From positions 1 through 8,334 of the forward strand of contig JABJBD010000089.1 of NCBI GenBank assembly GCA_018668795.1: 8,334 nt of DNA, in the 5' to 3' direction. The number at the start of each line of letters is the position of its first letter. The first letter of the stretch is position 1. The position numbers were made by a program, and so were the translations under genes. The notes under the pieces are model-generated. The model saw nothing but the letters and a program-made list of their open reading frames with translations, was not told the DNA's origin and did no database searches. The stretch is from Candidatus Puniceispirillum sp. (GTDB lineage: Bacteria > Pseudomonadota > Alphaproteobacteria > Puniceispirillales > Puniceispirillaceae). Below are positions 1 to 6,515 of this stretch, one piece after another.

Positions 1-1530
1 AGCAGCTTTATACATGCCTTCAATATCAAGACCACCTTTTCCGGGAATAAAGTCCAAATCAAGACCTCCAACACGTGCTGCCGCATTATGCAGAACGTTA
101 AACCCGTTCCACCCCTTTACAACAACGCCATAGGCTTCGGCAATCTGACGCGCAGTGGCAAGAACAGCGGCGCCATCCTCACGGCTAAGTGCGCCCATGC
201 CAATGATAATCATTGGCCGCTTGGCGCGTTTAAGAACATTTGAAAATTTGTTAGAACCATCCAAAATGGCCGAAAGTATCGCCGTATCATCACCAAGATG
301 TTTTGTGTCATAGGTAAGATCACTATCAGCACCCACAACGCCAACGGGCATATTTGTGGCCAGCCAGTTACGACGAATACGGGCATTCAAAACAGCCGCT
401 TCTTCTCGCGGGTTGCTTCCAATAATCAACAACGCATCAGCGTCATCAATACCAGCAATCGTCGAGTTAAATACGTAACCAGCACGTGACCCGCCAATTT
501 TAGCCCCATCCTGACGACAATCGATATTCACCGAACCAAGACGCTGCATCATCGCCTTTAGGGCAAACATGCTTTCAGCATCTGCTTGGTCACCTGCAAT
601 CGCAGCAATTGTAGATGATTTTGCTTTTTTCAGTTTTGCCGCCATGGTTTTAAAAGCGTCATCCCAGCTAGCTGGATGCAGACTGCCATTCGCGCCACGC
701 AAATAAGGCTGATCAAGACGTTGACGGCGCAACCCATCGATTGCATAGCGGGTTTTATCCGAAATCCATTCTTCATTTACATCTTCATGCAAACGCGGCA
801 ATACACGCATGACCTGTGATCCACGCGCATCAACACGAATATTGCTACCGACTGCATCCATCACATCAATAGATTCGGTCTTGCTAAGTTCCCACGGACG
901 TGCCGTAAAAGCATAAGGGCGCGATGTTAACGCTCCAACAGGGCAAAGATCGATCACATTTGCCGACAACTCAGATGCTAGGTTTTTTTCAAGATAGGTT
1001 GTGATCTCAACATTTTCACCACGGCCAATAGCGCCCAACTCTGGCACACCAGCAACTTCGGTTGCAAAGCGAACACATCGCGTACAATGAATACAGCGCG
1101 TCATAACCGTACTGATCAGCGGGCCCATATGCTTATTTTCGACGGCGCGTTTATTTTCTTCAAACCGTGATCCATCATGACCATAGCCCATTGCCTGATC
1201 TTGCAAATCACATTCGCCACCTTGATCGCAAATAGGACAGTCAAGTGGATGATTAATAAGCAAAAACTCCATAACGCCTTCACGCGCCTTTTTGACACGA
1301 TCTGTATCGGTGCGAATGACCATGCCATCACCAGCAGGCATTGCACATGACGCAACCGGCTTTGGTGCGCGTTCCATATCGACCAGACACATACGGCAAT
1401 TACCAGCAATCGACAAACGATCATGATAACAAAAACGCGGCACTTCAACGCCAGCAGCTTCACAGGCATGAAGCACAGTTGATCCGTCTTCTACTTCGAC
1501 TTCAACATCATTAACGGTCAGTTTTGGCAT
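1..1530 (-). CDS. nuoG: NADH-quinone oxidoreductase subunit G (partial, C-terminus off the left edge)
   Basis: This is the largest peripheral-arm subunit of complex I (75-kDa homologue), carrying electrons from the NADH site through several Fe-S clusters. The reading frame is open from the ATG at 1530 to base 1, giving 510 residues; family members are usually near 690, so roughly 180 C-terminal residues lie outside. The N-terminal ferredoxin-like domain has the N1b [2Fe-2S] ligands Cys34, Cys45, Cys48 and Cys62. The next segment has the His-Cys3 set of N5 (His94, Cys98, Cys101, Cys107), then the N4 set Cys146, Cys149, Cys152 and Cys196. From about residue 215 on, the protein is molybdopterin-oxidoreductase-like. 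The extra N7 cysteine motif of Escherichia/Thermus NuoG is absent, as in mitochondria. The start is fixed by an AAAGGA Shine-Dalgarno 9 nt upstream. It is the last nuo gene visible, 13 bp after nuoF. Confidence 0.97.
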   Translation of the reverse strand, partial: MPKLTVNDVEVEVEDGSTVLHACEAAGVEVPRFCYHDRLSIAGNCRMCLVDMERAPKPVASCAMPAGDGMVIRTDTDRVKKAREGVMEFLLINHPLDCPICDQGGECDLQDQAMGYGHDGSRFEENKRAVENKHMGPLISTVMTRCIHCTRCVRFATEVAGVPELGAIGRGENVEITTYLEKNLASELSANVIDLCPVGALTSRPYAFTARPWELSKTESIDVMDAVGSNIRVDARGSQVMRVLPRLHEDVNEEWISDKTRYAIDGLRRQRLDQPYLRGANGSLHPASWDDAFKTMAAKLKKAKSSTIAAIAGDQADAESMFALKAMMQRLGSVNIDCRQDGAKIGGSRAGYVFNSTIAGIDDADALLIIGSNPREEAAVLNARIRRNWLATNMPVGVVGADSDLTYDTKHLGDDTAILSAILDGSNKFSNVLKRAKRPMIIIGMGALSREDGAAVLATARQIAEAYGVVVKGWNGFNVLHNAAARVGGLDLDFIPGKGGLDIEGMYKAA

Positions 1531-1539
1531 CGTAATTAA

Positions 1540-1545
1540 TCCTTT
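1540..1545 (-). promoter_or_regulatory. Ribosome binding site of nuoG
   Basis: On the minus strand this reads AAAGGA, 9 nt before the nuoG ATG at 1530, and it overlaps the nuoF TAA stop. It supports the chosen start and suggests that ribosomes finishing nuoF can reinitiate on nuoG. Confidence 0.7.
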
Positions 1546-2836
1546 ATTCAGCTGCCGCTACGGCGTCACCAGCATGACGCGCAGCAATACGACGCTCAAT
1601 CTCTGGTCTGAAATGTTTAATAAGACCCTGAATTGGCCAAGCGGCTGCATCACCAAGCGCGCAAATCGTATGACCTTCAACCTGTTTTGTAACTTCATAT
1701 AATGTATCGATCTCATGCGGCTCAGCTTCACCGCGCACAAGTCGTTCCATCATCCGCCACATCCAGCCAGTGCCTTCACGGCATGGCGTACATTGGCCAC
1801 ATGATTCATGCTTATAGAAATAAGACAGCCGTGAAATGGCCTTCACCACATCAGTACTTTTGTCCATGACAATGACACCAGCAGTCCCAAGACCTGTTCC
1901 AGCTTCACGAAGCGCATCAAAATCCATAGTCATAGTTTCACAAATATCTTTGGGCATCATCGGCGTTGACGACCCGCCTGGAATAACAGCTAGCAAATTA
2001 TCCCATCCACCACGAACGCCACCAGCATGCTTTTCCAGCAACTCTTTCAGTGGAATGCCCATTTCTTCTTCAACATTACATGGCTTGTTTACATGGCCGG
2101 AAATACAAAACAGCTTTGTGCCAGAGTTGTTTTCTTTACCAAGACCCGCGAACCAATCACTGCCCCGACGCAAAATGGTCGGTGCAACGGCAATGGATTC
2201 AACATTATTGACCGTTGTCGGACAACCATATAGCCCAACCCCTGCCGGAAATGGAGGTTTCAACCGTGGCTGACCTTTTTTACCTTCCAGTGACTCGATC
2301 AATGCGGTTTCTTCACCACAAATATAAGCACCAGCACCGCGATGAAGATAAATATCAAAAGCCCAGCCTGATTTAGCCGCATTTTTGCCAAGCAACCCTG
2401 CTTCATAGGCTTCGTCAATGGCTGTTTGCAGACGACGCGCTTCATTCACGAATTCACCACGGATATAGATATAGGCTACGTGGGCACGCATGGCAAAACC
2501 AGCAACAACACATCCTTCCAACAATTTATGCGGTTCATGGCGGATAATATCACGGTCTTTACATGTACCCGGTTCGGACTCATCGGCATTAACCACAAGA
2601 TAATGCGGACGGTCTTTGACCTCTTGCGGCATGAATGACCATTTTAAACCTGTTGGAAAACCAGCCCCGCCGCGGCCACGCAGTCCAGATGCCTTCATGC
2701 GATCAACAATTTCATTATGACCAAGTTTCAGAATAGCCGCTGTATTGTCCCAATCACCTCGTTTTTTGGCACCCGCAAGCATGGCATCATCCCAGCCATA
2801 AATATTGGTGAAAATGCGATCAGCGTCTTTAAGCAT
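1544..2836 (-). CDS. nuoF: NADH-quinone oxidoreductase subunit F (NADH- and FMN-binding)
   Basis: This subunit (51-kDa homologue) oxidises NADH: it binds NADH and FMN and passes electrons to the N3 [4Fe-4S] cluster. At 430 residues it has normal family length. Seen in order: the glycine-rich nucleotide loop GLRGRGGAGFPTGLKW at 51-66, the NADESEPGTCKDR block at 83-95, the AGAYICGEETALIESLEG block at 168-185, and the C-terminal N3 ligands Cys346, Cys349 and Cys352 (ESCGQCTPCREGTGW) with Cys392 (HTICALGDAAAWP). The last ten residues are Ala-rich and variable. The ATG at 2836 lies inside the end of nuoE (8-bp overlap) and has an AGGAG Shine-Dalgarno 6 nt upstream. It acts at the cytoplasmic tip of complex I with NuoE and NuoG, its direct operon neighbours. 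Confidence 0.98.
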   Translation of the reverse strand: MLKDADRIFTNIYGWDDAMLAGAKKRGDWDNTAAILKLGHNEIVDRMKASGLRGRGGAGFPTGLKWSFMPQEVKDRPHYLVVNADESEPGTCKDRDIIRHEPHKLLEGCVVAGFAMRAHVAYIYIRGEFVNEARRLQTAIDEAYEAGLLGKNAAKSGWAFDIYLHRGAGAYICGEETALIESLEGKKGQPRLKPPFPAGVGLYGCPTTVNNVESIAVAPTILRRGSDWFAGLGKENNSGTKLFCISGHVNKPCNVEEEMGIPLKELLEKHAGGVRGGWDNLLAVIPGGSSTPMMPKDICETMTMDFDALREAGTGLGTAGVIVMDKSTDVVKAISRLSYFYKHESCGQCTPCREGTGWMWRMMERLVRGEAEPHEIDTLYEVTKQVEGHTICALGDAAAWPIQGLIKHFRPEIERRIAARHAGDAVAAAE

Positions 2837-3476
2837 TGGCTGCTCCTGACTTTGTCTTGGCTTTCTTCTTTGGTTTTAATCCATTCAGGCTTGTGGCACC
2901 CCCGCTGGCTTCCGAACCAGAACGACCAAGAACCGACCCAACGGCAAGCGGCGCGTCTTTTTCCAGCGAATCAAGCAATTTGCCTGTTGTTTGGTAATTT
3001 AAATCTTCATAGAAATCATCATTGACCTGTAAAATGGGTGCATTGACACATGCACCTAGACATTCAACTTCAAGCAATGAGAAACGCCCACAATTAGATG
3101 TTTGCCCAGACGTAATATCATACCGGTCTTTAATGCAGCGCATCATCTCGTCAGAGCCACGAAGCCAGCACGGTGTTGTTGTACAGGCTTGCAGAAAATA
3201 TTTTCCAACCGGTTTCAGATTGAACATTGTATAAAAGGTCGCCACCTCAAGCACGCGGATCTTTGCCATATTCAGCTTTTCAGCGATCAGCTCAATAGCT
3301 TTCATTGGGATCCAGTTTTCATGCTGGCGCTGCGCCATATCAAGCAATGGCATCACCGCACTGGCCTGACGGCCTTTAGGATATTTGCCAATAATACGCT
3401 TAATCTCTGCCTCATTTTCGGCCGAAAAGGCGAATGAGTCAGGCTGATCTTCAGCAATGCGGGCTTGAATGCTCAT
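2829..3476 (-). CDS. nuoE: NADH-quinone oxidoreductase subunit E ([2Fe-2S] cluster N1a)
   Basis: This is the 24-kDa homologue, a thioredoxin-fold [2Fe-2S] protein that pairs with NuoF. The N-terminal helical part (about 20-80) contains the KYPKGRQASAVMPLLDMAQ and ATFYTMFN blocks. The N1a ligands are Cys98 and Cys103 (ACTTTPCW, C-x4-C) and Cys139 and Cys143 (ECLGACVNAP, C-x3-C). The core ends near residue 175. The last 40 residues (Gly/Ser/Ala then KPKKKAKTK) look disordered and strongly basic, giving 215 residues against about 160-170 for the compact bacterial form. The ATG overlaps the nuoD stop as ATGA, with a GGTGAG Shine-Dalgarno-like site 8 nt upstream inside nuoD. The stop overlaps the nuoF start by 8 bp. 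Confidence 0.97.
   Translation of the reverse strand: MSIQARIAEDQPDSFAFSAENEAEIKRIIGKYPKGRQASAVMPLLDMAQRQHENWIPMKAIELIAEKLNMAKIRVLEVATFYTMFNLKPVGKYFLQACTTTPCWLRGSDEMMRCIKDRYDITSGQTSNCGRFSLLEVECLGACVNAPILQVNDDFYEDLNYQTTGKLLDSLEKDAPLAVGSVLGRSGSEASGGATSLNGLKPKKKAKTKSGAANA
2843..2847 (-). promoter_or_regulatory. Ribosome binding site of nuoF, inside the nuoE tail
   Basis: AGGAG on the minus strand, 6 nt before the nuoF ATG. It lies within the nuoE codons for Ser210-Gly211-Ala212, so the extreme C-terminal coding sequence of nuoE doubles as the nuoF initiation region. Confidence 0.75.
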
Positions 3477-4651
3477 CTATCAATCTCACCAAAAACAATA
3501 TCAAGCGATCCAATGATCGCAACCGAATCTGCCAGCATATGGCCACGTGACAAGTAGTCTACTGCCGCCATAAAATAAAACCCTGGCGCCCGAATTTTGC
3601 ACCGATACGGCTTGTTTGAGCCATCTGCAACAAGATAGACCCCAAATTCGCCCTTTGGCGCTTCAACAGCCGTATAGCTCTCGCCCTCTGGCACATGAAA
3701 CCCTTCGGTATAAAGCTTGAAGTGATGAATAAGCGCTTCCATCGAATTCTTCATGTCACCACGATGTGGTGGCGTAACCTTGTTATTTTTGGCCAATACC
3801 GGACCTTCGGGCATATCGGCAATACATTGGTGGATAATCCGCAAGGATTGACGCATTTCTTCAATGCGCACCAGATAACGTGCATAGCAATCACCAGTCT
3901 TGCCAATCGGTATGTCAAAATCCATTTCGGCATAAACATCATAAGGCTGGCTTTTACGCAAATCCCACGGCACACCTGAAGCACGGATACACGGACCTGA
4001 CATACCAAGATCAAGCGCTTCTTTTTCACTGATCACACCAATATCAACTGTGCGCTGCTTGAAAATACGGTTATCGGTCAACAAAGTTTCCATATCATTG
4101 ATGAAAGACGGAAAATTATCTGCCCAGTCACCAATCTCTTCCAGCAAACCTGTTGGCAGGTCCTGATGCACACCACCAGGCCGGAAATAAGCCGCATGCA
4201 AACGTGCTCCACAAGCGCGTTCATAAAAACCCATCAATTGTTCGCGCTCTTCAAAACCCCATAAAAGCGGCGTCATCGCGCCAACATCAATAGCAAAGGT
4301 CGTCAAATTCAAAAGATGGTTTAAAATACGACCAATTTCACAATATAACACGCGAATGAATTGTGCGCGGCGCGGCACTTCGATTGCCAGCGCTTTTTCA
4401 ATCGCCAAGGCCCATACATGCTCCTGATTCATTGGCGATACATAATCAAGCCGGTCAAAATATGGTAACGCTTGTAAATAGGTCTTATGCTCAATCAGCT
4501 TTTCGGTACCACGATGAAGCAAACCAATATGGGGATCGGCGCGTTCGATTACCTCGCCATCCATTTCAAGCACAAGGCGAAGCACACCATGCGCCGCCGG
4601 ATGCTGGGGACCGAAATTCATCGTAATTGGCTTAATTTGCATTTCCGCCAT
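3473..4651 (-). CDS. nuoD: NADH-quinone oxidoreductase subunit D (49-kDa homologue, quinone site)
   Basis: A connecting-module subunit, descended from the large subunit of NiFe hydrogenase, that forms the quinone-reduction pocket together with NuoB. The 392-residue length is typical. The N-terminal signature MNFGPQHPAAHGVLRLV begins at residue 11. His21 (HPAAHG) and Tyr70 (RLDYVSPMNQE) are 49 residues apart, matching the spacing of the quinone-headgroup residues His59 and Tyr108 of bovine 49-kDa. The conserved C-terminal block DIVFGEIDR is complete. NuoC is not fused to it, unlike in Escherichia coli. ATG 4651 is preceded by an AGGGG site 6 nt upstream; a second in-frame ATG (Met4) is possible but lacks its own site. 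The gap to nuoC is 9 bp, and its TGA stop overlaps the nuoE start. Confidence 0.98.
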   Translation of the reverse strand: MAEMQIKPITMNFGPQHPAAHGVLRLVLEMDGEVIERADPHIGLLHRGTEKLIEHKTYLQALPYFDRLDYVSPMNQEHVWALAIEKALAIEVPRRAQFIRVLYCEIGRILNHLLNLTTFAIDVGAMTPLLWGFEEREQLMGFYERACGARLHAAYFRPGGVHQDLPTGLLEEIGDWADNFPSFINDMETLLTDNRIFKQRTVDIGVISEKEALDLGMSGPCIRASGVPWDLRKSQPYDVYAEMDFDIPIGKTGDCYARYLVRIEEMRQSLRIIHQCIADMPEGPVLAKNNKVTPPHRGDMKNSMEALIHHFKLYTEGFHVPEGESYTAVEAPKGEFGVYLVADGSNKPYRCKIRAPGFYFMAAVDYLSRGHMLADSVAIIGSLDIVFGEIDR

Positions 4652-4660
4652 AACTAACCC

Positions 4661-5320
4661 CTAATTTGCATCACTGTTTTTGTCAGACTCTTCAGCATCA
4701 ATCGCATGCTGCATACCTTCCCACGGACTCAGAAAATCAAAATCACGGAATTCTTGCACCAGATGGACTGGTTCGTTAACCACACGGCGTTGTGTATCAT
4801 CATACCGAACCTCGACATGACCGGTCAGCGGAAAGTCCTTGCGTAGCGGGTGACCTTCAAATCCATAATCCGTCAACAAACGCCGCAGATCAGGATGACC
4901 CGCAAAGAAAATACCAAACATGTCCCATACTTCACGCTCGGCCCAATTAGCTGCCGAAAAGACGCCTGTTACAGATGGTACTGACTGACCTTCTGAGACT
5001 TCCGCCAATATACGCAAACGCATGTTATTGCTGATCGACAAAAGTTGATACACCATTTCAAAACGGGCAGGACGCTCAGGATAATCAACCGCTGTAAGAT
5101 CAGAAAGTTGGTTAAAGGCAACATGATTGTCATCACGCAATTTCGACAACACGTTTGCAATATCGTTTGAACTGATCCGCACCAACACTTCATCGTTGGT
5201 TGCGGTTACCGTCTCACAAATATCATCCAAAATATCACGCACATAGTTTGCCATAGTCGCAAGTGGTGCTTCGGCATAGATGTCGCCGGCAACATCGTCA
5301 TTCTGTTCAATGTTGTTCAT
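4661..5320 (-). CDS. nuoC: NADH-quinone oxidoreductase subunit C (30-kDa homologue)
   Basis: A cofactor-free peripheral subunit that packs against NuoD and NuoB in the connecting module. The 219-residue protein shows the family signature at 128-167: EREVWDMFGIFFAGHPDLRR followed by LLTDYGFEGHPLRKDFPLTG. A conserved C-terminal stretch follows (VEVRYDDTQRRV, FRDFDFLSPWEGM), then a short acidic tail. The first 22 residues are acidic and poorly conserved, and Met23 (MANYVRDI) is a possible later start. The ATG at 5320 is favoured because it sits 11 bp after the nuoB stop, which spans the only purine-rich stretch upstream (TTAGGG, about 9 nt away, a weak Shine-Dalgarno). The nuoD start follows 9 bp downstream. 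Confidence 0.96.
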   Translation of the reverse strand: MNNIEQNDDVAGDIYAEAPLATMANYVRDILDDICETVTATNDEVLVRISSNDIANVLSKLRDDNHVAFNQLSDLTAVDYPERPARFEMVYQLLSISNNMRLRILAEVSEGQSVPSVTGVFSAANWAEREVWDMFGIFFAGHPDLRRLLTDYGFEGHPLRKDFPLTGHVEVRYDDTQRRVVNEPVHLVQEFRDFDFLSPWEGMQHAIDAEESDKNSDAN

Positions 5321-5331
5321 TTTGGATGGCC

Positions 5332-5880
5332 CTAAGTTCTGGCAATTGTAGCTGTACGACGAATTTTCTTTTGTAGTTGCAAAAGCCCATAAATCAGCGC
5401 TTCGGCAGTTGGTGGGCAGCCCGGCACATACACATCAACCGGCACAATACGGTCGCACCCACGCACAACAGCGTATGAATAATGATAATAGCCGCCGCCA
5501 TTGGCACATGACCCCATTGAAAGCACCCACCTAGGCTCTGGCATCTGATCGTAAACACGACGAAGCGCTGGCGCCATTTTATTCGTCAAAGTGCCCTCAA
5601 CAATCATCACATCCGACTGGCGCGGACTTGGCCGGAACAACATACCATAGCGGTCCATATCATAACGGCTGGAGGCGGAATGCATCATTTCAACCGCACA
5701 ACAAGCCAAACCGAAAGTCATCGGCCAAAGTGAACCTGAACGCGCCCAGTTAAACAATTTGTCTGCCTTGGCAATAACAAAACCACGATTGGTAATTTCA
5801 TCACCAACCGCCTTTAGAATCGCGTCTTGATCAGCCCCTGGCGGAATTGGTGGCGCGTTATTCGGATCTATTACTCCCAT
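5332..5880 (-). CDS. nuoB: NADH-quinone oxidoreductase subunit B (cluster N2)
   Basis: The PSST homologue carries cluster N2, the [4Fe-4S] centre that reduces quinone, and sits at the junction with the membrane arm. With the ATG at 5880 the protein is 182 residues, normal for the family. N2 ligands are the tandem Cys60-Cys61 (LACCAVEMM), Cys125 (MGSCANGGGYYHYS) and Cys155 (YVPGCPPTAEAL). Other conserved blocks include SSRYDMDRYGMLFRPSPRQS (70-89) and GTLTNKMAPALRRVYDQMPE (96-115), close to mitochondrial sequences. The frame stays open upstream to 5991, but that extension lies inside nuoA and does not resemble the family, while an AGGGAG site lies 7 nt before 5880. The first 10 bp overlap the end of nuoA. 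Confidence 0.97.
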   Translation of the reverse strand: MGVIDPNNAPPIPPGADQDAILKAVGDEITNRGFVIAKADKLFNWARSGSLWPMTFGLACCAVEMMHSASSRYDMDRYGMLFRPSPRQSDVMIVEGTLTNKMAPALRRVYDQMPEPRWVLSMGSCANGGGYYHYSYAVVRGCDRIVPVDVYVPGCPPTAEALIYGLLQLQKKIRRTATIART

Positions 5881-6236
5881 TCTAACGCTCCCTTTTTCCA
5901 TTCGTAGATAAACCCAATTGTCAAAACCCCTAGGAAAATCATCATTGACCAGAAACCGAACATACCGATACCGCCAAGCGAGACAGCCCACGGAAACAGG
6001 AAAGCGACTTCAAGATCAAAAATAATAAATAGAATTGCCACAAGATAGAAACGGACATCAAATTGACGACGCGAGTCATCAAATGCATCAAACCCGCATT
6101 CATAAGCTGTCATTTTTTCTTCGTCAGGTCGCTGCGTGCCAAAGACAAAGGCTGTCAGAACAAAGGCTACAGACAAGCCTACAGCAATAGCAAAGAAAAC
6201 AGCTATCGGCAGATACTCGGAAAGAAATTCAGACAC
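5871..6236 (-). CDS. nuoA: NADH-quinone oxidoreductase subunit A (membrane subunit, GTG start)
   Basis: The ND3 homologue, a three-helix inner-membrane subunit at the base of the peripheral arm. Starting at the GTG at 6236 it is 121 residues, the usual size. Predicted helices are about 9-31, 62-84 and 91-111. The loop between helices 1 and 2 has YECGFDAFDDSRRQFDVRFY, including Cys47, the counterpart of the conformation-reporting cysteine of mitochondrial ND3. Helix 2 carries the conserved acidic pair Asp74 and Glu76 (IFDLEVAFLFPWA), and the C-terminus YEWKKGALEWE is typical. The GTG has a GGGAG Shine-Dalgarno 6 nt upstream. A TTG at 6266 would add ten residues including Cys and Phe, and has no comparable site. 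It is the first gene of the operon, and its end overlaps nuoB. Confidence 0.96.
   Translation of the reverse strand: MSEFLSEYLPIAVFFAIAVGLSVAFVLTAFVFGTQRPDEEKMTAYECGFDAFDDSRRQFDVRFYLVAILFIIFDLEVAFLFPWAVSLGGIGMFGFWSMMIFLGVLTIGFIYEWKKGALEWE
5888..5893 (-). promoter_or_regulatory. Ribosome binding site deciding the nuoB start
   Basis: AGGGAG on the minus strand, 7 nt before the ATG at 5880 and inside the last codons of nuoA. It selects this ATG over the upstream in-frame one at 5991. Confidence 0.75.
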
Positions 6237-6242
6237 TTTTTT

Positions 6243-6247
6243 CTCCC
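6243..6247 (-). promoter_or_regulatory. Ribosome binding site deciding the nuoA GTG start
   Basis: GGGAG on the minus strand with a six-base A spacer before the GTG at 6236. The spacing is near ideal, so it argues for GTG over the upstream TTG at 6266. Confidence 0.75.
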
Positions 6248-6273
6248 GCGAAAAACAATAAAACAATTGCTTT

Positions 6274-6302
6274 GAAATAAGTCAGCGCACCCGTAAAAGC
6301 AA
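6274..6302 (-). promoter_or_regulatory. Candidate nuo operon promoter (sigma70-like)
   Basis: On the minus strand, TTGCTT (6302-6297) and TATTTC (6279-6274) are separated by 17 bp. Transcription would start near 6267, leaving a leader of about 30 nt before the nuoA GTG. Both boxes deviate from consensus. The position fits an operon promoter, but the call rests on spacing and location only. Confidence 0.3.
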
Positions 6303-6336
6303 GTAACATCTGGCTTTTTTTGCAAATTGGAACCGT

Positions 6337-6349
6337 ATATTTCAAATAT
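6337..6349. repeat. AT-rich palindrome ATATTT-C-AAATAT
   Basis: Perfect 6-bp arms around one central base, about 35 bp upstream of the candidate nuo -35 box. The symmetry would suit a dimeric regulator site, but AT-rich palindromes arise easily by chance in such DNA, and no known operator consensus is recognised. Confidence 0.35.
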
Positions 6350-6364
6350 GCAAATAATAATGGT

Positions 6365-6382
6365 TCGCATTCGCATAATGCG
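6365..6382. repeat. Tandem TCGCAT hexamers followed by an inverted ATGCG
   Basis: TCGCAT occurs twice in tandem (6365-6370, 6371-6376), and the second copy forms a short inverted repeat CGCAT-A-ATGCG ending at 6382. It is more GC-rich than its surroundings. It could be an operator shared by the two divergent units; the regulator is unknown. Confidence 0.3.
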
Positions 6383-6515
6383 TATTTAACCAGCCAATCT
6401 ATTTGGCCGCACATCAAGCTGATCATCATCATATTTTTGAAGTAGCTGTTGCATTTTCTTTGGAAGGGCGGCATTCCGGTGATAAGCAAAGAATATCAAG
6501 GAAAAGAGAAGGCTC

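Larger units (their letters stand above)
6237..6515. other. AT-rich divergent intergenic region between nuoA and the EamA permease
   Basis: These 279 bp separate two divergently transcribed units and contain no credible gene. The overlapping minus-strand reading frames here lack a family match by eye and have skewed composition. Visible structure: the palindrome TTTGCAAA near 6318-6325, a direct repeat TGCAAAT (6321-6327 and 6349-6355), the palindrome at 6337-6349, tandem TCGCAT copies at 6365-6376 and a CATCAT run near 6423. The left part holds the probable nuo promoter. No convincing promoter could be assigned to the rightward gene, although its transcript must start here. Confidence 0.6.

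Noticed and set aside
1116..1469. Minus-strand open frame of 117 codons inside nuoG
   Set aside because: Out of frame with nuoG, which is fully supported by its Fe-S ligands across the same bases; the alternative protein is Trp/Cys/Val-rich noise.
1836..2273. Plus-strand open frame of 145 codons opposite nuoF
   Set aside because: It lies wholly antisense to the conserved nuoF coding region, has no recognisable domain, and is Pro/Ser-rich as expected from reading codon-biased DNA backwards.
3102..3437. Plus-strand open frame of 111 codons opposite nuoE
   Set aside because: Antisense shadow of nuoE with no family resemblance, and no ribosome site noted.
6313..6322. T-run near 6315 as a terminator
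   Set aside because: No GC-rich hairpin precedes it on either strand, and its location upstream of nuoA does not require one.
6455..6490. Possible rightward promoter for the EamA permease gene (TTGGAA with TGATAA-like box)
   Set aside because: The spacing is only about 14 bp and the boxes are poor, so no promoter can be assigned with confidence.
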